In this document: positions 23,199-31,610 of the stretch, piece after piece
Layout of the letters: each line of letters opens with the position of its first letter
How positions within the stretch are numbered: position 1 is the stretch's first letter
Program-made: the position numbers and the translations under genes
NCBI RefSeq assembly: GCF_009498035.1
Contig: NZ_CP034550.1
Location: 4,526,001-4,590,000, forward strand
Length of the DNA stretch: 64,000 bases
Direction: 5' to 3'
From: Saccharothrix syringae
Lineage (GTDB): Bacteria; Actinomycetota; Actinomycetes; Mycobacteriales; Pseudonocardiaceae
The notes under the pieces: model-generated
Databases searched by the model: none
What the model was told of the DNA's origin: nothing
The model's input: only the letters and a program-made list of their open reading frames with translations

Positions 23199-23759
23199 AT
23201 GTCGGCGGTTCGGCTGCTCGTGCTCGGCGCGGTGCGGCGGCGGGGGCGCGCCCACGGCTACCAGGTGCGGGCCGACCTGGAGTCGTGGGGCGCGCACGAG
23301 TGGTCCAACGCGGCCCCGGGGTCGGTCTACCACGCGTTGAAGGCCATGGCGGGCCAGGGGCTGCTGCTGGCCGGGGAGACCTCGCCCAGCGAGGCGGGCG
23401 GGCCGCCGCGCGTGGAGTACGAGCTGACCGGGGAGGGGGAGCGGGCCTACTTCGACCTGCTCCGCGCCGCGCTGACCAGCCGGGACCCGCGCCTGGACCT
23501 GCTCGCCGCCGCGGTCGGGCTGATCGAGGACCTGCCCCGGGCCGAGGCCGTCGAGCTGCTGCGCCGGCGGGTGCTGGTGATGGACGAGTGGCACGCGGCC
23601 GTCGCCGGGCACCTGCCGCCGGGCGCCGAACTGGACGAGTGGGGGCCGGTCGGCGAGGTGGTCGGCCTGTGGCTGCACACCGCCCGCAGCCGCGCCGAGT
23701 GGACCCACCGGTTGCTCCGGCGGCTGGAGGAGGGTGCCTACCGGATGGCGGGGGAGTGA
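23199..23759 (+). CDS. PadR family transcriptional regulator
   Basis: 186 residues. The winged helix includes LLVLGAVRRRGRAHGYQVRA and the wing-side VEYELTGEG, followed by a C-terminal helical dimerisation domain (the PadR/Vir_act_alpha_C type). The start at ATG 23199 has GGGAGGGG upstream; the gap to the VOC stop is 17 bases, so they form one unit. The paired operators at 22741-22783 are the likely binding site, giving autoregulation. The inducer is unknown. Confidence 0.88.
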   Translation: MSAVRLLVLGAVRRRGRAHGYQVRADLESWGAHEWSNAAPGSVYHALKAMAGQGLLLAGETSPSEAGGPPRVEYELTGEGERAYFDLLRAALTSRDPRLDLLAAAVGLIEDLPRAEAVELLRRRVLVMDEWHAAVAGHLPPGAELDEWGPVGEVVGLWLHTARSRAEWTHRLLRRLEEGAYRMAGE

Positions 23760-23822
23760 GGCGCTTGGCGGGTGGCCGAGGCCGGGTGGGCGGGGCTGGG
23801 CCGGGCGGGTGGGGCCGGGCGG

Positions 23823-24443
23823 TTACTCGAACCGCGACGGGTCGCCTGCCCCGCGCCGGATCACCTCCGGCTCGCCCTGCGAGAAGTCCACGACGGTGGT
23901 CGGCTCGGTCCCGCAGTCACCCGAGTCCAGCACCGCGTCCACCACGTGGTCCAGCCGCTCCTTGATCTCCCACCCCTGCACCAGCGGCTCGTCCTGGTCG
24001 GGCAGCAGCAGCGTGCTCGACAGCAGCGGCTCGCCCAGCTCGGCCAGCAGCGCCTGGGCCACCGGGTGGTCGGGGATGCGCGCGCCCACGGTCTTCTTCT
24101 TCGGGTGCAGCAGGCGGCGCGGCACCTCGTTGGTCGCCGGCAGGATGAACGTGTAGCTGCCCGGCGTGGCCGCCTTGATCGCCCGGAACACCGCGTTGTC
24201 CACGTGCACGAACTGCCCGAGCTGCGCGAAGTCGCGGCACATGAGCGTGAAGTGGTGCTTGTCGTCGAGGTGGCGGATCTGCCGGATGCGGTCCAGCCCC
24301 TCCTTGTTGCCCAGCCGGCTGCCCAGCGCGTAGCAGGAGTCGGTCGGGTAGGCGACGAGCCCGTCCGCCTTGATCAGCGCGACCACCTGGTCGATGGCCC
24401 TGCGCTGCGGGTTGACCGGGTGCACGTCGAAGTACCTCGCCAT
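23823..24443 (-). CDS. L-threonylcarbamoyladenylate synthase family protein (Sua5/YciO/YrdC)
   Basis: 206 residues with one YrdC domain: DQVVALIKADGLVAYPTDSCYALG at the N-terminus (the KxR/ATP-threonine pocket region), GSYTFILPATNEVPRRLL in the middle, and KKTVGARIPDHPVAQALL. The family makes the threonylcarbamoyl-AMP used for t6A37 in tRNA; the YciO subgroup, to which the KKKTVGARIPD pattern points, may differ in activity. The ATG start at 24443 is the first one upstream of the domain. It is monocistronic, convergent with the PadR gene. Confidence 0.88.
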   Translation of the reverse strand: MARYFDVHPVNPQRRAIDQVVALIKADGLVAYPTDSCYALGSRLGNKEGLDRIRQIRHLDDKHHFTLMCRDFAQLGQFVHVDNAVFRAIKAATPGSYTFILPATNEVPRRLLHPKKKTVGARIPDHPVAQALLAELGEPLLSSTLLLPDQDEPLVQGWEIKERLDHVVDAVLDSGDCGTEPTTVVDFSQGEPEVIRRGAGDPSRFE

Positions 24444-24729
24444 GCCGGGAGCCTAGTCCCCCGAACGGCCGAGCCCGAGCCGCGGGTCCGGGCACGACGC
24501 CGGGCGACTCCCCACCACGGCGTGATCCCTCACCTTGGTGTCCGCCGGGACGCCGGGTTCGCGCCCCGTGACGGTCCACTCAGGGCCCTACCAAACCTCG
24601 TGCCCACTTTCGCGCGAAACAAATGCCCGGCGCGGTGATCAAGACTCTTCTCACTCTGCGACATCACCGACTAGGCCGTTAGGGTCCTCCGTTGGGCTTT
24701 GCCAGTGAATCGTACCGAGGGAACGCGAC

Positions 24730-25752
24730 ATGTTTTCGCTGATGAGTATTGTGCCGTTCTACTCAAAGTTTTTTAGTCGCCTTATCGGGCGACATTGGCT
24801 TGCCCGATCGGGGCTCGTCCTGTTGCTGGTCGTGGCGCTGGTCCCGTCGGCCGCCGCCTCCGACGAGCGCTACCCGCCGCGCGTCCAGGTGTTCGTCGCC
24901 AACAGCGGGTCCAACTCGGTCACCGTCTACGACACCCGGTTCGGCCAGGTGGTGGCCACGGTCCCGGTCGGGCCGGGGCCGGTCGGCGTGGGCGCGGCGC
25001 CGGGCACCGACCGGGTCTTCGTGACCAACGAGAAGGCCGACACCGTGTCGGTGATCAACGCGCGGACCTACGAGGTGGTGGCGACCGTGCCGGTGGGCAA
25101 GCACCCCTTCGGCGTGGCGGCCACCCCCACCCACGCCTACGTCACCAACTTCGGCTCGGACTCGGTGACCGTGTTCAACGTCGCCAACAACAAACCGGTC
25201 CGCGAGATCCCGGTCGGCCGCTTCCCGCACACCCCGGCGGTGAGCCCGGACGGCAAGCTGGTCTTCGTCACCAACAACGGCGGCCAGAACGTGACCGTCA
25301 TCGACACCGACGACAACAAGCCGATCGGCACCATCCCGGTCGGCCTCTACCCGGCGGGCGTCGCCTTCAGCCCGGACGGCGAGCGCGCCTACGTGGCCAA
25401 CACCGGTTCGAACACGGTGACCGTCATCGACGTCGACCGGGGCAAACCGGTCGAGACCACCGACGTCGGCCGGGCGCCGATCGGCGTCTCGGTCACCCCG
25501 GGCGGCCGGGTGCACGTGGCCAACGCGCTGGTGGACACGGTCTCGGTGCTCGGCCCGTCCGGCGACCCGGCCGGGCCGCAGGTCCCGGTGGGCGACCAGC
25601 CCGAGGGCGTGGCCGCCGCGCCGGACAACAGCTTCGTCTTCGTGACCAACGCCAAGGGCAACTCGATGTCGGTGATCGACGCGGTGACGGCGGCCGTGCT
25701 GGGCACCGTGCCCGTGGGCAACGAGCCCGAGGGGATCGCCGTCACGTCCTGA
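24730..25752 (+). CDS. Secreted/anchored YVTN-type beta-propeller protein
   Basis: 340 residues. A signal anchor is at about 26-44 (SGLVLLLVVALVPSAAAS). Then come seven to eight repeats of about 42 residues, each with FVTN/YVAN, NTVTVID and a VPVG strand, which form a seven-bladed propeller likely exposed outside the membrane. No catalytic residues are seen. GAGGGAAC precedes ATG 24730. The first 25 codons are unusually AT-rich for this DNA (TTT, AGT, ATT). The 286-base upstream gap contains no gene. Confidence 0.83.
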   Translation: MFSLMSIVPFYSKFFSRLIGRHWLARSGLVLLLVVALVPSAAASDERYPPRVQVFVANSGSNSVTVYDTRFGQVVATVPVGPGPVGVGAAPGTDRVFVTNEKADTVSVINARTYEVVATVPVGKHPFGVAATPTHAYVTNFGSDSVTVFNVANNKPVREIPVGRFPHTPAVSPDGKLVFVTNNGGQNVTVIDTDDNKPIGTIPVGLYPAGVAFSPDGERAYVANTGSNTVTVIDVDRGKPVETTDVGRAPIGVSVTPGGRVHVANALVDTVSVLGPSGDPAGPQVPVGDQPEGVAAAPDNSFVFVTNAKGNSMSVIDAVTAAVLGTVPVGNEPEGIAVTS

Positions 25753-25832
25753 CGCGCGGGTCGGTGAGCGGGATTCACGTACGGTGGGTGTCGACTGCGC
25801 CGTCCAGAGCGAGTCCGGAGCGAGGAGTGCGG

Positions 25833-26642
25833 ATGCCCAACACCGGTCGGGTCCTGCGGACCGAGTGGATCACCCCGCGCATGGTCCGCGTGGTGCTCGG
25901 CGGCGACGGGCTGGCCGACTTCGCGACGGGCCCGCACACCGACAGCTACGTCAAGCTGCTGTTCCCGCGGGACGGCGTGACCTACCCGGAGCCGTTCGAC
26001 ATCGGGGTCGTCCGCGAGACCATGCCGCGCGAGCAGTGGCCCAGCACCCGCACCTACACCGTGCGCAGGTGGGACCCCGAGGCCCGCGAGCTGTGGATCG
26101 ACTTCGTCGTGCACGGCGACTCGGGCCTGGCCGGCCCCTGGGCGGCCCGGGCGCGGCCCGGTGACCTCCTGCACTTCGCCGGCCCCGGCGGCGCCTACTC
26201 GCCCGACCCGGCCGCCGACTGGCACCTGATGGCCGGGGACGAGAGCGCCTGGCCCGCCATCGCGGCGGCCGTGGAGGCGCTGCCGCCGGGGGCGCGGGCC
26301 GTGGTCCTCGCCGAGGTCGGGGGCCCCGAGGACGAGCAGGCCGTGGCGACCGCGGGCGACGTGGAGCTGGTGTGGCTGCACCGGGGCGACCGGCCGCGCG
26401 GCCGACCGGTCGTCGAGGCGGTCGGCAAGCTGGACTTCCCGGACGGCCTGGTGCACGTGTTCGTGCACGGCGAGGCGAACATGGTCAAGGAGCTGCGCGG
26501 CCACCTGCGGCTGGACCGGGGCGTCCCGCGCGACCGGATGTCGATCTCCGGCTACTGGCGGCTGGGCGCGGACGAGGACGGCTGGCAGTCGTCCAAGCGG
26601 GAGTGGAACCAGCGGGTCGAGCAGGAGCAGGAGCGGGGCTAG
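25833..26642 (+). CDS. Siderophore-interacting protein (FAD-binding ferric-siderophore reductase)
   Basis: 269 residues. The FAD-binding motif STRTYTVRRWD (RxYTxR) near residue 70, then GDSGLAGPWAARARPGD and FAGPGGAY for phosphate binding, and a C-terminal NAD(P)H-type domain ending with ISGYWRLGADEDGW, the typical SIP end. The family releases iron from ferric siderophores in the cytoplasm. The start ATG 25833 has GAGGAG upstream. No siderophore transporter is adjacent. The stop codon overlaps the stop of the convergent TetR gene by two to four bases. Confidence 0.9.
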   Translation: MPNTGRVLRTEWITPRMVRVVLGGDGLADFATGPHTDSYVKLLFPRDGVTYPEPFDIGVVRETMPREQWPSTRTYTVRRWDPEARELWIDFVVHGDSGLAGPWAARARPGDLLHFAGPGGAYSPDPAADWHLMAGDESAWPAIAAAVEALPPGARAVVLAEVGGPEDEQAVATAGDVELVWLHRGDRPRGRPVVEAVGKLDFPDGLVHVFVHGEANMVKELRGHLRLDRGVPRDRMSISGYWRLGADEDGWQSSKREWNQRVEQEQERG

Positions 26643-27265
26643 CGCGCTCCGCCCAGCACCTCGTCCAGCCCCAGCGGCACGGCGGGCGGCAGCGGCCCGT
26701 CGGCCTGGCAGGCTTGGAGGAAGTAGGCCACCAGCCGGCGGGACGCCGCCCGCGTCACCTCCGCCGACCCGGTGCTGACGCCGCTGTTGGCCATCAGCAG
26801 CAGGACGAAGTCGTCGACCGTGAAGTCCGCGCGCAGCCTCCCGGTCGCCTGGGCGCGCCGCACCAGCTCGGCGAACGCGGCCTCGGCCCGGGCGCGCTCC
26901 TCGGTCACCGCCAGGGCGTCCGGGTGGGCGGCCAGGAACGCCGCGCCGAACCCGCGGTCGGCCGCGTGCATCGCGCACATCTCGGTGACCACCACGCAGA
27001 ACCCGCGCCACGGGTCGGGGTCCTCCAGCCCCTCGTGCACGACCGCGGTGCACGAGGCGAACTGGTCCGCGAACACCTCGGTGACCAGCGCCTCCTTGGT
27101 GGGGAACCGCCGGTAGAGGGTGGCCGCGCCGACGCCCGCGCGCCGCGCGATCGTGGTCATCGGCACGTCCAGGCCCTCCGCCGCGAACGCCTCCCGCGCC
27201 GCCGCGAGCACCCGGTTGCGGTTGGCCAGGGCGTCGACGCGCAACCGGGTCGGTTCGCCGCTCAT
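26639..27265 (-). CDS. TetR family transcriptional regulator
   Basis: 208 residues. The helix-turn-helix is DVPMTTIARRAGVGAATLYRRFPTKEALV (about 33-60), followed by the ligand-binding helical domain. ATG 27265 is used because upstream residues would cover the operators. Divergent from an NADPH-dependent oxidoreductase gene, with two matching palindromes in the 88-base gap, it is almost certainly the repressor of that gene and of itself. The inducer is unknown. Confidence 0.9.
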   Translation of the reverse strand: MSGEPTRLRVDALANRNRVLAAAREAFAAEGLDVPMTTIARRAGVGAATLYRRFPTKEALVTEVFADQFASCTAVVHEGLEDPDPWRGFCVVVTEMCAMHAADRGFGAAFLAAHPDALAVTEERARAEAAFAELVRRAQATGRLRADFTVDDFVLLLMANSGVSTGSAEVTRAASRRLVAYFLQACQADGPLPPAVPLGLDEVLGGAR

Positions 27266-27282
27266 GACTCTCACTTTAGCGG

Positions 27283-27337
27283 AAGTGGATGACACCTTCC
27301 GCTTCTCCGGGTTAGAAGTGGAAGACAGGTTCCACTT
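27283..27337. promoter_or_regulatory. Two TetR-type operators in a divergent promoter
   Basis: 27316-27337: AAGTGGAA-GACAGG-TTCCACTT (perfect 8-bp arms). 27283-27304: AAGTGGAT-GACACC-TTCCGCTT (two mismatched pairs). Both are 22 bp with a GACAnn centre and start 33 bp apart (three helical turns). They lie between the TetR start (27265) and the oxidoreductase start (27354). Confidence 0.82.
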
Positions 27338-27353
27338 ACTGCGGAGGACGACG

Positions 27354-28277
27354 ATGCGCGCAGCGCTCTACGACCGGTACGGCCCGCCCGAGGTGCTGTA
27401 CGAGGGCACCGTGCCCGAACCCGAGGTCCCGCTGGGGCACGTGCTGGTCCGGGTGCACGCGACCAGCGTGAACGGCGGCGAGCGGCTGATGCGGTCCAGG
27501 TGGTTCGGGCCGTTGTTGGGCAGGCGGTTCCCCAAGCGCGTCGGTGTCGACCTGGCGGGCGAGGTGGTCCGCGGGCCGGGTTTCGCACCGGGCGCCCGGG
27601 TGTGGGGCTTGCTGCCGTACGGTCGGTTCGGCAGCGCCGCCGAGTTCGTGTCCGTCCACCCGCGACAGCTCGCCCCCAGCCCAGCCGGGCTGGACCTGGT
27701 CGAGGCCGCCGCCCTGCCGGCCGTCGGTACCACCGCCATCACCGCCCTGCGCGACAAGGCCCGGCTGCGGGCGGGGGAGCGGCTGCTCGTGCGCGGCGCG
27801 AGCGGTGGCGTCGGCAGCGTCGCGGTCCAGCTCGGCAAGGCGTACGGCGCGCACGTCACGGCGCTGGCGAGCGCGCGCAACCTCGACTTCGTCCGCTCGC
27901 TGGGCGCCGACGAGGCGGTCGACTACGCGGTGGACCCGGCTTCGCTGGGCCGGTTCGACGTCGTCCTGGACACCTACGGCGCCGGGGCGAGCGCTTACCG
28001 CCGGCTGCTCGCGCCCGGCGGCCGCATGGTCGGGATCGCGTTCCGGTCGGCCGGCGACATCGCCTACCTGCTGGCGTCCCAGGTGTTCGGGGCCCGGCGC
28101 GTCCGGTTCTTCAGCGGCAACCCCAAATCCGAGCTGTTCGCCGAGCTGACCGCGCTGGTCGAGCGCGGCGCCCTCCGGCCCGTGGTCGAGGCCGTGCACC
28201 CGCTCGCGCGGGTCGCCGACGCCCACCGCGCGGTGGAGGTCGGTGGCGTGCGGGGCAAGCACGTGATCCGGATCTGA
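27354..28277 (+). CDS. Zinc-independent medium-chain NAD(P)-dependent oxidoreductase (quinone reductase-like)
   Basis: 307 residues. GroES-like N-terminal domain (LVRVHATSVNGGERLM, GVDLAGEVV) and a Rossmann domain with LLVRGASGGVGSVAVQLGKA, the AxxGGVG NADPH motif. No zinc ligands (GHE or Cys cluster) are seen, as in the quinone oxidoreductase/enoyl reductase branch. ATG 27354 follows GGAGG. It is controlled by the divergent TetR through the operators at 27283-27337. A role in detoxifying quinones or enones is the usual one, but the substrate is unknown. Confidence 0.88.
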   Translation: MRAALYDRYGPPEVLYEGTVPEPEVPLGHVLVRVHATSVNGGERLMRSRWFGPLLGRRFPKRVGVDLAGEVVRGPGFAPGARVWGLLPYGRFGSAAEFVSVHPRQLAPSPAGLDLVEAAALPAVGTTAITALRDKARLRAGERLLVRGASGGVGSVAVQLGKAYGAHVTALASARNLDFVRSLGADEAVDYAVDPASLGRFDVVLDTYGAGASAYRRLLAPGGRMVGIAFRSAGDIAYLLASQVFGARRVRFFSGNPKSELFAELTALVERGALRPVVEAVHPLARVADAHRAVEVGGVRGKHVIRI

Positions 28278-28380
28278 CCCGCCGGTGACCGGGTGATCAC
28301 GGTCCGCGTCCGGTGGTAACGCGGCGTGCGAACGGCCGATGGGCATCAGGCGTACACCCGTTCGGCGTCTGGAGTGGGCA

Positions 28381-29301
28381 GTGGTCGAGAACTCTGCGTT
28401 CGGTTTGGTGATGTTGCCCGGTGAGGTCACCGTGACGGTGACCCGCGAGGAGCACCACCAGGGTCCGTTAAGCCGGTACGACGTGGTGCCGGGCGGTCAG
28501 CGCGGCGTGGCCGTGGAGCTGGGCTGGTGCACCATCGGCGCGGGCAAGTACCGCGGCGAGCCCGCGATCGAGGTCCGGCTGGACGGGGAGCGGGTCGGGG
28601 AGCTGACCCGCCTGATGTCCCAGCGCTACGCCGGGCTGGTCGGCCAGGTGACCGGGCAGGGCGGCAGGCCCGGGTGCGAGGCGGTGGTGCAGCGCGGCCC
28701 CAGGGGGCTGGAGGTCGTGCTGCGCCTGCCGCGCGACACCGGGGCGGTCCTGCCGGGGCCGCAGCCGACGGTCGCGTTCGCCCCCGCTCCGGCGCCCGCG
28801 GCGCCCGGGAAGTCGCGCCGTCCACTGTGGATCGCGGCGGGGATCGTGGTGATGTTCGCGTTCATCGGGGCGTTGGCGAACGACGACGAGCCGCCCGCGA
28901 ACACGGCGGCCAACCTGAGCACCACGGCCGCCGCGACGACCACCACGACCCGGACGACCACCACGACGACCACGCCGCCGCCCACCACCACGACGACCAC
29001 GACCACCACGACGACGACCACGCCGCCACCCCAGCCGGCTCCCCAGCCCCAGCCCCAGCCCCAGCCGCAACCTCAGCCTCAGCCTCAGCCCCAACCGCAG
29101 CCCCAGCCCCAGCCGGTGCCGCCGCCCGCCCCCAAGCCCGCGTGCGACCCCAACTACAGCGGCTGCGTGCCCATTGCCAGCGATGTCGACTGCGCGGGCG
29201 GCAGCGGTGACGGCCCGGCTTACGTCACCGGACCGGTCAACGTCATCGGCACCGACATCTACCGCCTGGACAACGACAAGGACGGCGTCGGCTGCGAGTA
29301 G
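28381..29301 (+). CDS. Membrane protein with Thr-rich and Pro-Gln repeats and a C-terminal Excalibur domain
   Basis: 306 residues from GTG 28381 (GGAG upstream; ATG 28339 is an alternative). The N-terminal 120 residues form a soluble domain (GEPAIEVRLDGERVGELT). One transmembrane helix is at about 147-166, then a Thr-rich stalk (28920-29022), about thirteen PQ dipeptides (29036-29114) and a C-terminal domain with DNDKDGVGCE, the DxDxDGxxCE calcium-site motif of Excalibur domains, plus three more Cys residues. The topology suggests N-inside and C-outside, with the stalk crossing the wall. The function is unknown. Confidence 0.82.
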   Translation: MVENSAFGLVMLPGEVTVTVTREEHHQGPLSRYDVVPGGQRGVAVELGWCTIGAGKYRGEPAIEVRLDGERVGELTRLMSQRYAGLVGQVTGQGGRPGCEAVVQRGPRGLEVVLRLPRDTGAVLPGPQPTVAFAPAPAPAAPGKSRRPLWIAAGIVVMFAFIGALANDDEPPANTAANLSTTAAATTTTTRTTTTTTTPPPTTTTTTTTTTTTTPPPQPAPQPQPQPQPQPQPQPQPQPQPQPQPVPPPAPKPACDPNYSGCVPIASDVDCAGGSGDGPAYVTGPVNVIGTDIYRLDNDKDGVGCE

Positions 29302-29302
29302 G

Positions 29303-30487
29303 TCAGCCCACGGGCTCCTCGGCCGGCGCCGGCCGAGGAGCCAGCACGTCCGCGAACACCGCCGCCAGCACGCACAGCACCACGGGCACCGCGAACGCGA
29401 CGTTGAGCGGGATCCAGTGGGTCAGGCCGCCGATCAGCGCGGGCCCGGCGAGCAGGCCCACGTAGCCGAGCCCGACGACCCGCGCCATCAGCGCCCCGGA
29501 CGCCCTGGTGTCGAGGTTGCCCGCGGCGCTGAACAGCTGCGGCACGCCACCGGACAGGCCCAGGCCGAACAGCGCCCAGCCCACCAGTGCCAGCGGCAGC
29601 CACGGCGCGACCACCACCAGGGTCAGGCCGGCCGCGGCCAGCGCCGCGCCGTACCGCACGATCGCCACCGGGCCGATCAGCGCGGCGACCCGGTCGGTGG
29701 CGAACCGGCCCGCGGTCATCGCCACCGCGAACGCGCCGTAGGCGAACGCGGCGGTGCTCGTCGAGGTGCCCAGGACGTCCCGGGAGTGCAGCGCGGCCCA
29801 GTCGTTGGCCACGCCCTCGGCCAGCATCAGCGCGAACGCGATGGCGCCCAGCAGCCAGACCAGCTTGCGCGACGGCCGCACCGACGGCGCGGCCGACGTG
29901 CCCGCGGCACCGGTCCCGGGCTCGGGCCGGCCGTCGATCACGAACCGGGCGGCCAGCAGCGAGACCACCGCGCAGCCCGCGCCGCACGCGGTCAGCGACA
30001 CCGCGGTCGGCACCCCGGCGGCCAGCGTGCCCGCGCCGACCAGGGCGGCCAGCGCGCCGCCGACCGACCACATGGCGTGGAAGGAGGCCATGATCGGCCG
30101 CGGGTAGGCGCGTTCCACCACCACGGCGTGCGAGTTCATCGCCACGTCGATCGTGCCGTTGCCGAAGCCGAAGAACAGCAGCGAGAGCGCCAGTGTCCAC
30201 CACGAGCTCGCCAGGCCCGGCGTGCACACCGCCACGCCCAGCAGCACGCCCGCCGCGGGCAGCAGGCGCCGCTGGCCGAGGCGGTCGGCCAGCGGGCCGG
30301 CGACCTGCATGCCGACGAACGCGGCGCCGCCGAGCAGGAGCAGCAGCGCGCCCAGGGTGCTGTGCGAGATGCCGGTGGCGCGTTCGACGTTCGGGATGTG
30401 CACCACCCACAGGCCGACGGCGAACCCGTTGAGGGTGAAGTAGGTGAAGGTCGCGACGCGGGCGGCGCGCGGCAGGGGGTTGTTCAT
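29303..30487 (-). CDS. MFS transporter (YbjJ-like)
   Basis: 394 residues with about twelve predicted helices in two halves. The first loop GPLADRLGQRRLLP is the MFS motif A region, and the start VATFTYFTLNGFAVGLWVVHIP resembles YbjJ/fucose-permease-like members. ATG 30487 overlaps the DeoR stop (ATGA), so it is translationally coupled to the regulator. A DeoR partner usually means that a sugar or its phosphate is the signal, so sugar or nucleoside export/import is a reasonable guess. The last codons contain the palindrome 29313-29342. Confidence 0.86.
   Translation of the reverse strand: MNNPLPRAARVATFTYFTLNGFAVGLWVVHIPNVERATGISHSTLGALLLLLGGAAFVGMQVAGPLADRLGQRRLLPAAGVLLGVAVCTPGLASSWWTLALSLLFFGFGNGTIDVAMNSHAVVVERAYPRPIMASFHAMWSVGGALAALVGAGTLAAGVPTAVSLTACGAGCAVVSLLAARFVIDGRPEPGTGAAGTSAAPSVRPSRKLVWLLGAIAFALMLAEGVANDWAALHSRDVLGTSTSTAAFAYGAFAVAMTAGRFATDRVAALIGPVAIVRYGAALAAAGLTLVVVAPWLPLALVGWALFGLGLSGGVPQLFSAAGNLDTRASGALMARVVGLGYVGLLAGPALIGGLTHWIPLNVAFAVPVVLCVLAAVFADVLAPRPAPAEEPVG
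29313..29342. terminator. 30-bp perfect palindrome at a convergent gene end
   Basis: GGCTCCTCGGCCGGC followed directly by its complement, with no loop. It begins 12 bases after the Excalibur gene stop and lies inside the last codons of the MFS gene. It would stop transcripts from the plus side and, as RNA, fold as a hairpin on both strands. Confidence 0.65.
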
Positions 30488-31269
30488 GCGGTGGTGCTCT
30501 CCTGTGCGGGTCGGGCGACGTGCACGAGCACGCCGCGCGCGGTCAGCGCGGCGCGCTGGTCCTCGGGGGCCGTGGGGTCGGTGACCACCACGTCGGGCCG
30601 GTCGGCCGGGCAGACGTGGGCCATGGCGGTGCGGTCCCACTTGGTGCCGTCGGCCAGCGCGACGACCCGGCGGGACACCGCGATCGCCTGCTGCTTGACC
30701 TCGGCGTCGGGCAGGTCGTGCGCGGTCAGCCCGCCGTCCAGGCTCAGCGCGCAGGGGCTGAGCACGGCGACGTCGAAGCGCAGGGCCCGCATCGAGGCCA
30801 GCGCCAGCGGGCCGACCAGGGCCAGCTCACCGGGGCGGGGCTCGCCGCCGGGCAGCAGCAGCCGCACGTTCGGCGCGTCGAGCAGTTCGCGCGTGGCGTG
30901 CAGGGACATCGGCATGACGGTGACGGTGCGGTCGCGCAGCAACCGCGCCAGCTCCACGGCCGTGGTGCCGCTGTCGAGCAGCACGGTCTCGCAGTCCCGG
31001 ACCAGCTCCACCGCGGCGGCGGCGATCGCGCGCTTGGCGGCGACCGCGGCGGCGGCGCGCGCGGTGAAGGGGGGTTCGACGCCCGAGGGGGTCGCGGGCA
31101 CCGCGCCGCCGTGCACCCGCCGCAGCACACCGCTCGCGGCGAGCAGGTCGAGGTCGCGGCGGATGGTCATCTCCGACGCCCCGGTCGCCGCGGCCAGCTC
31201 CGCCACGCCGACCTGGGTCGAGTCGCGGAGCCGGTCGACGATGACCCGGTGTCGTTCGGCGCTCTTCAC
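30484..31269 (-). CDS. DeoR family transcriptional regulator
   Basis: 261 residues. The N-terminal helix-turn-helix is QVGVAELAAATGASEMTIRRDLDLL, then VLRRVHGGAV, the DeoR hallmark, followed by a sugar-phosphate-binding DeoRC domain with VLLDSGTTAVELAR. GTG 31269 is chosen; the upstream ATG (31326) would lie within the operator. It is first in an operon with the MFS gene. The 37-bp dyad directly upstream is its probable binding site. Confidence 0.88.
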   Translation of the reverse strand: MKSAERHRVIVDRLRDSTQVGVAELAAATGASEMTIRRDLDLLAASGVLRRVHGGAVPATPSGVEPPFTARAAAAVAAKRAIAAAAVELVRDCETVLLDSGTTAVELARLLRDRTVTVMPMSLHATRELLDAPNVRLLLPGGEPRPGELALVGPLALASMRALRFDVAVLSPCALSLDGGLTAHDLPDAEVKQQAIAVSRRVVALADGTKWDRTAMAHVCPADRPDVVVTDPTAPEDQRAALTARGVLVHVARPAQESTTA

Positions 31270-31289
31270 CCCTGGAGTGTGACAAGAGG

Positions 31290-31326
31290 ATGAGCGTTCG
31301 AACAAGTGAAATGTTAGAACGCTCAT
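31290..31326. promoter_or_regulatory. 37-bp dyad operator of the DeoR/MFS operon
   Basis: ATGAGCGTTC (31290-31299) and GAACGCTCAT (31317-31326) are perfect arms. The inner AACA/TGTT extends the symmetry around a central AGTGAAA, with one mismatched pair. DeoR proteins bind such GTTC/GAAC-containing sites. Confidence 0.72.
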
Positions 31327-31337
31327 GAGGCGTGGTC

Positions 31338-31484
31338 GTGTGGGACGTGGAGCCGGAGTCCTCGGGGGCGACGGTGACGCCGACGCGATCGCCCGGTCCA
31401 CCGGTGGACGCGGTGGCGCCGGGCTCGATCACCCTGCTGCACGGCGCGTACCCGGCGCGCGAGCCGACGAGGCGGGCGCGTTGA
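31338..31484 (+). CDS. Possible small protein or gene fragment divergent from DeoR
   Basis: 48 codons from GTG 31338 (GAGG eight bases upstream) to TGA 31484. GC3 is very high, unlike the overlapping frames. The product has a normal composition with SITLLHGAYPAREPTRRAR at the end and resembles nothing I recognise. It starts just outside the DeoR operator, so it could be a co-regulated small protein or the remnant of a longer gene. The rest of the gap 31485-31610 shows only an AT-rich GCATTTATCG patch that could be part of the sigma-factor promoter. Confidence 0.3.
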   Translation: MWDVEPESSGATVTPTRSPGPPVDAVAPGSITLLHGAYPAREPTRRAR

Positions 31485-31610
31485 TTCCGGTGTTCTTTGC
31501 AACCTCCCGGACCGCCCACGGCATTTATCGGGGTGTGGAGCCTACGAGGGGCAGGCCGGGTGTGACCGACGACACGGGGACGGGAGGGGTGTCATGAGCG
31601 GAAGAGCAGT

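Noticed and set aside
24444..24729. Gene or RNA element in the gap before the beta-propeller gene
   Set aside because: Short frames only, no hairpin or riboswitch-like pattern recognised; probably promoter DNA.
31325..31597. 90-codon plus-strand frame upstream of the sigma factor
   Set aside because: Low GC at third positions and Gly/Arg-rich composition, unlike real genes here. Another frame in the same interval (31338-31484) looks better.
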